The translations under genes were made by a program, and so were the position numbers. Source: Diadema setosum (lineage: Eukaryota; Echinodermata; Echinoidea; Diadematoida; Diadematidae). From it: DNA of 64,000 nt. Shown piece by piece: positions 39,201 to 45,200 of the stretch (position 1 is the stretch's first letter; each line of letters opens with the position of its first letter). The stretch lies in the NCBI GenBank assembly GCA_033980235.1, contig CM067069.1:33777041-33841040 (forward strand), given 5' to 3'. Below the pieces are notes generated by a model, which was given only the letters and a program-made list of their open reading frames with translations, ran no database searches and was not told the origin of the DNA.

Positions 39201-42200
39201 TTTATGGGTATTTTGCATAATTATTGAAGTAAAATCAGTTGAAACTACTCAAATACTGATCCAGATTGTCAAGGAAATAACATTCCCCAAATATTCACCA
39301 TCCTAATCATATTCAATCATATTTCTATATTTTTATGACCAACCTGAGTATGCATGCCCTTTGTCCCCCATTCGTTTAGTGTATGGAGAGACATGTTTAT
39401 GGGTACTTTGCAAAATAAATTTGCAAAATACCCATAAACAAATTTTTGCATAATTATTGAAATGGAATCAGTTGAAATTACTCAAATACTGATCCAGATT
39501 GACAAGGGAATATTCCCCAAATATTTACCATCATAATCATATCTAATCATATTCTATATTTTTATGACCAACCTGAGTATGTATGAACTATTTTTATCAG
39601 GATAGTTACTACTGAAAAATTGAATAGTTTCAAGTGTTTACTTCCATTGATGAAGGGCAGTTTGCCATTTCGTTTCAATAAAAAACAACTTGACACAAGA
39701 AATATTAATTTTTATAACTAAGCAATACCTGCTGCATGGAACCCCAGTGATCGAGTAGATATGTCTGTCTAGCAGTCAGGTCATTAATTCGAGTCACACC
39801 TCAGCATGTATACCCATGAATTTTGTCGTGGCTATTATTGAAAACTGAATAAGGACAATTTGTGTATCACTTGCAATAAAAAAAAAAAAAAATCATTTTA
39901 CTTTATATTTTTTTGGATCTCCATCACTAAACTTTGAATTCCTCTAGTCTTAGGATTGTATGCTCTTTAGTAGTTCATATAATTGGTTTCCAGTCATCTC
40001 ATTAAATGTTGAAAACTGAATCCCCATTTCTACAAAAAACTATACCATCCCTTTAATGCTGATTTTTTATTGTGTATTTCGCCATTTTCCCCTCCCCCTT
40101 TCTGAAAATTGTTCAGTCAAGTACATGCATTGTTTAAAGTGTCTATAACTCAAAAAGTAGCTACAATGTTGGGATGCTTTCTTCAGGATGATTGACCATT
40201 TGTGTACTGAGACCTTCCCAGCTAGCTACATGCATACACATGCATTATGTATGAGGATGTCCCATGCGTAACGCATTTGTCCCATACGTAACATTATTTC
40301 AATGCCTAATAAAAAATATTTCTTTTACTGTTTTTTCTTTTTTCTATGGTATTTAATTTCTCTAAACGATAAATTAGAACTTTCCAAAAGGGCATTAATA
40401 TAACCTTACCAATTTCAGAAAAAAACCTAAAAAATTACCTCAATTTGTGACGTATGGGACATCTCATGATAGGACACGAGCTAATTTGCATAATCATTTG
40501 CATAATCCCTAAATTTTTATACCAAGTTAAACTATTTGATGAACTTCTTATGTCCACATATTAATCAAATATCATTTGCTTTCCTTTGAATTGATATGAA
40601 TTTTTATAGATGTCCCATACGTAACGCTGTGTTTCACATTTATGCAAATGAAGCCCTTGAAATTTGCATAAATTTACGTAATATAATTTTTTCCTCCATG
40701 GAAATCAAAACTTCAACTCATAAGCTTCAAAATGATACCAAACATGTCAGTATTGAGCAAAGATGAAATTTTGCCTTCTGAGGGGACCTTATCTTGGACT
40801 TGCCCATACATAGATTACACCTTGAAAAAAATTATAGTCTTTGAGCTTTCACAATAAGAATTAGATTTACACTACTTGTAGATACAAATGTACCCTCCTC
40901 AAACTGCCATGACCTTGGTCCTGATAATGCATTGCTCTGTAATACAGTCTTTTTTATGTCTTGTTTCAATTACAACTTTTTAGTCTGCCACAACCATTTG
41001 TGGCACATGTAAAGATAACAAGCTATTCAATAAGTTTTGACTTAACACATTTTGCAGGAAAATTGAAACCACACACTCACTTGGTAGTTATCACTGTCAC
41101 AAGTCTTTATTATGAATTATCTCCTTGATACTGGTATTCAACTCTCTCAGTTTAGCCTTTAGATTCACTTTAGATGCACTTTTAAGATATTACTTTTGTA
41201 TACCGGTGTATTCCTTATGCAGGGCTCGACACTAACGGTGGCCTGGTGGCCCAGGGCCACCACAAATGAAAGTCGAGCCACCAAATTTTAAAAAAAGGGC
41301 AAATTTGGTGGCCCGCCTTGGGCCACCAAAATATTTTGAAAAGTATGTCAATAAATTCGTAACTTTTTGCGCCGGAAATTAGCAGTTAAATTTGTTCAAA
41401 GGATGGATGAAAAGGACTGAATGAATGCCTGAGAGTGAGTGTTGGAAGTTTGTTGAAGTTTATTTATGAGTAGATATGTCCAACTTCTAATCCTTACTAT
41501 CATAAATCTTAAATATTTGACTCATGAAAAAAAGGACTTTTAATGTTTTTTGTTGTTGTTTTTTTCGGGACACCAAATTTTTCTGTCGGGCCACCAAAAA
41601 TGTGAAATGTAGGATTTTGGTGGCCCCATCGGGCCACCGAACAAAAAAGTTAGTGTCGAGCCATGCCTTATGTGCCATTCTATCTCTCCAATTTCATTGC
41701 ATTAATTTTTCTACCACATATTAACAGTTGAACCACTCAGTCCTGAAAAAGAATACATTAACTATGAAAAAAAAAATTGCCATATGCTCATTGCATCATG
41801 CTAATTGCAACAAATAAAGTAAAATCATTAGCATAACAAAATGCCAGTCCTAAACCACAACCAACTCAATATTAATTCCTATTTTGACTTCCAAATATCA
41901 GTAATTTGCAGAAAAAATGAAATGACTTGATGGCTCACAAGATTGCATCATAATAAACAAAAGTGTAATTGTGCAGTAAACAATGTGTTTTTCAGTGTCT
42001 TTACAGTGTACTTTCCCAAATTTACAAGTTCACTGATGTTTGTGAAATTAACAATTCATGAAAATATGTCCCCTGTTTGACAAATGCACTCCTTAATATC
42101 ACCAAAGTGAGAAATCACTAATTTTTTTTTTCCTAAAATGGAAAGTATTTGTTCCTCTTTCCAACATTGTGACGCGTGATAGGGATTCTTTCCACATTTT

Positions 42201-45200
42201 GTCAATTGTGAAGTTGTTTTGTCCATATTCGCTGAATATCACATTTGCTTCCTGAATCCGTGAATATTTCGCAAATTTTGCGAGTCAGATGTTATTTGCG
42301 AAATTAAAGACACATGAAAATATGTGTGTACTCTTCTCCGTTCACCACAGAACCTCATGATCGCGAATTTAACCACTCGAGAAATCGTCAGGAATTCCTG
42401 ATACGCAAAAATTCAGACTCGCGAAATATATACGTTGTAGCTTATATGTCTGCACACAAACATTGTGCGTGAACCACACAAATGATCACCAAGAGCATCT
42501 TGAACCCTATACCATTGTTTCCATACAAGATCACAACCAACAGAGTGCCAAATATTAGAATATGGGCACCTTCAGTAATTTTATTTGAAGGCTTTTCCAT
42601 TACATTTATAGAGCACATTTACATTGAGGAAGCACAGCCTCTCAGTGTGAATGGCAATGCACCTTGCAAGTACTGTACGAGCTGAAATTTTCGCGGTGGT
42701 TTTATTTTCGCGAATTTCGCGAATCGACTTAGAACCGCGAAAATAACAACACGCGAAAATTACAACGCGCAAATAACTGAGTTCAGTTAGACCCTCGCAA
42801 CCGCGAAATAAACAACACGCGAAAATGTCCGCCAAGTAGCAATTCGCGAAAATATCTGTACGCGAAAATTTCAGCTCGTACAGTACCATTGGAGGAAACA
42901 CTCTCAGACTTCCTGTCCATTCTGAATTTGGAGGAATAAAATCTGAACTTTGACCCTTCTCAGCTCTTGCTTCAATGAGAGTTTCATATTTTGTGTCAAT
43001 TTTACTACATTGTGCACACTCTTAGGGGAACTTCTCATTCTTTCCCACTTTGAGCCAAATCATCCCTATAGTTCAGTCAGATAGGTTTGGTGGTCTGCAT
43101 TTGATAGGAATGGAGATGATTCTTGTCTAATAAGAGATCCATATTGGCCAGTGGTAAACATCCCTGTCCAAAGACTTCATAACTGAAAGATTATTCAGTG
43201 TACAATCTACGCTGTACAACTAACATTGCCTGAAATTCATTTTCATATATATTGTGCTTGCTGGAAATTATTTCATTATTTCCCTTTTCCTTCTTGAATC
43301 ATCTTTCTTTTACAATATATATCTTTAATAGACATTTAATAATGGGAATCTAGGGCAAATTATTGTAACATTTTCATCAGAGTTCATTAATCTTTGGTAG
43401 GAATCCTCCTTGTAAACTTTATTATGGATTCAAGTGGGTTGTATACATGTCCTTCATTGAGAGGCTCGCAGTGCCGAGCCTCAAAGTAATACCACAATTT
43501 TCTATTAATACAATGTAGCAACAATATAGCCATCTTCTCTTTATCCAGTCATATGCCCTGTTGATCTTGTTCTAGTACCTTTTTTAGGGAAGGACAAGTT
43601 GTTCTTGATAGTTTCAGAGGACTCCCCCATTTTGGCTTCCAAGGAAAGAAGGACCCTGTCCTCATTTTCTTATAAGATAACTGGAAAAAACAACATTAAT
43701 AAGCTCCCATTGAATTTTGAGAAATGGTCCTTAGCTTTGTAACTGGTTTGTCCATGGTTTTACACTAAATTGGCTTGTATGTATTGCACATAACAGTGCT
43801 GCAATTTAGTCAGACATGAAAACATATGAAAACCAAAAAATGTCAACATGCTTTCATTTTTTTCATTAGTTTCTGGTTTTACAAACTGTGTGGAAATTTT
43901 CACACTGCAAAAAATATCCACTTTTACAGACAATTTTTGTATGAAGATCCAGCCTTTGTAATATTCCCATGCTTTGCAATAATGTCTCTTGTTTTAATTA
44001 TGACGTAGTGTTAGTGAAAGGAATTATGCCATGTGTGTAGTAAGCCATTTAGGAAAGGTTCTAGATTGTAGATGAGTGCTTGCGTGAAGCATGGGACAAT
44101 CTCAGTTTTTATGTTGGTGAATTTGAAGTGAAGTATGTAATGGATTGATGTCTTCGGTTGCATGTAAAATAGTACATAATATGTAATTTGCACCGTGCCT
44201 TGAAAAAGCAAACCATAGCCTCTAGGTCAAGTTACAGAGCTCTAGAAAATCTGAATGCACACGTAAACAGTATGATGCACATAAATGTAATTTGAACTGT
44301 GCCTTGAAACAGCAAACCATAACCTTTAGGTCAAGTTACAGAGCTCTAAAAAATCTGAATGAGTCAGCATTAAAAGTTGATAAACTCAGACATTTGTAAA
44401 CAGGAAGCCTGGGGCTAGTTTGTTGATAGTGCTCTCCCTGCGTTTTGTCAATGGAATCTTTGGTTTCCTCTTTTTATTTTGTTATGATGAAAGCCTTGAT
44501 TTAACAGACCCTTTCAAACCAGAATTACTTGGACAGCATTGCACAATCTTTATTTTACACTAAATGTACAAATGTGTAAGCTATGGAAAACTTGGATTAT
44601 GGAATGTGAAATCAAAAACCTACAAGGGGGAGGGGAGAGGTTGATCCCAAGCATTCTTATGGGGAAAGAGTTGAAGGAGAATAAGAATCATTAGTATTAA
44701 AAGGGTAGTTTTGAAAAGGTTAAAGTGTCATGACAGATGTGGAAAGTCATAAAAACGTATAAACAATTAAACATAACCCGCCTTTACTTGGATTACCCCT
44801 CACTTTTGTTGAAGGACAATCAGTACTTAGAGTACATTGTATCTATGAAGTTATCCTCTACACTAGATTTTCAGAGCTTTTGCTCTCTCCTCTCTCCTTT
44901 CTCTAGGGTCTTCTTTCACCAAACAGTTCTTTCAAGGACTATACATACACATGGTGTTACCACAAGCCTCTCTTTCCCATTTTTTTTGCTAATGCCCAAA
45001 CAAAGACAGTGCTGGCAAAAACTAAGCCTTCTTGTGTCTGATAATTTGATATAATATTTTTGCTAACTCTGTCAATGAGCCTGATTTTGGTAATGAGTAT
45101 GGTGTCAGTGTTAATGAAGTTACTTTATTATTACAATCACTATCTTTCTACCCCTATCTTCCAGAATCATGAACGCGTGTGTGGGAACGTGGAACGCATC

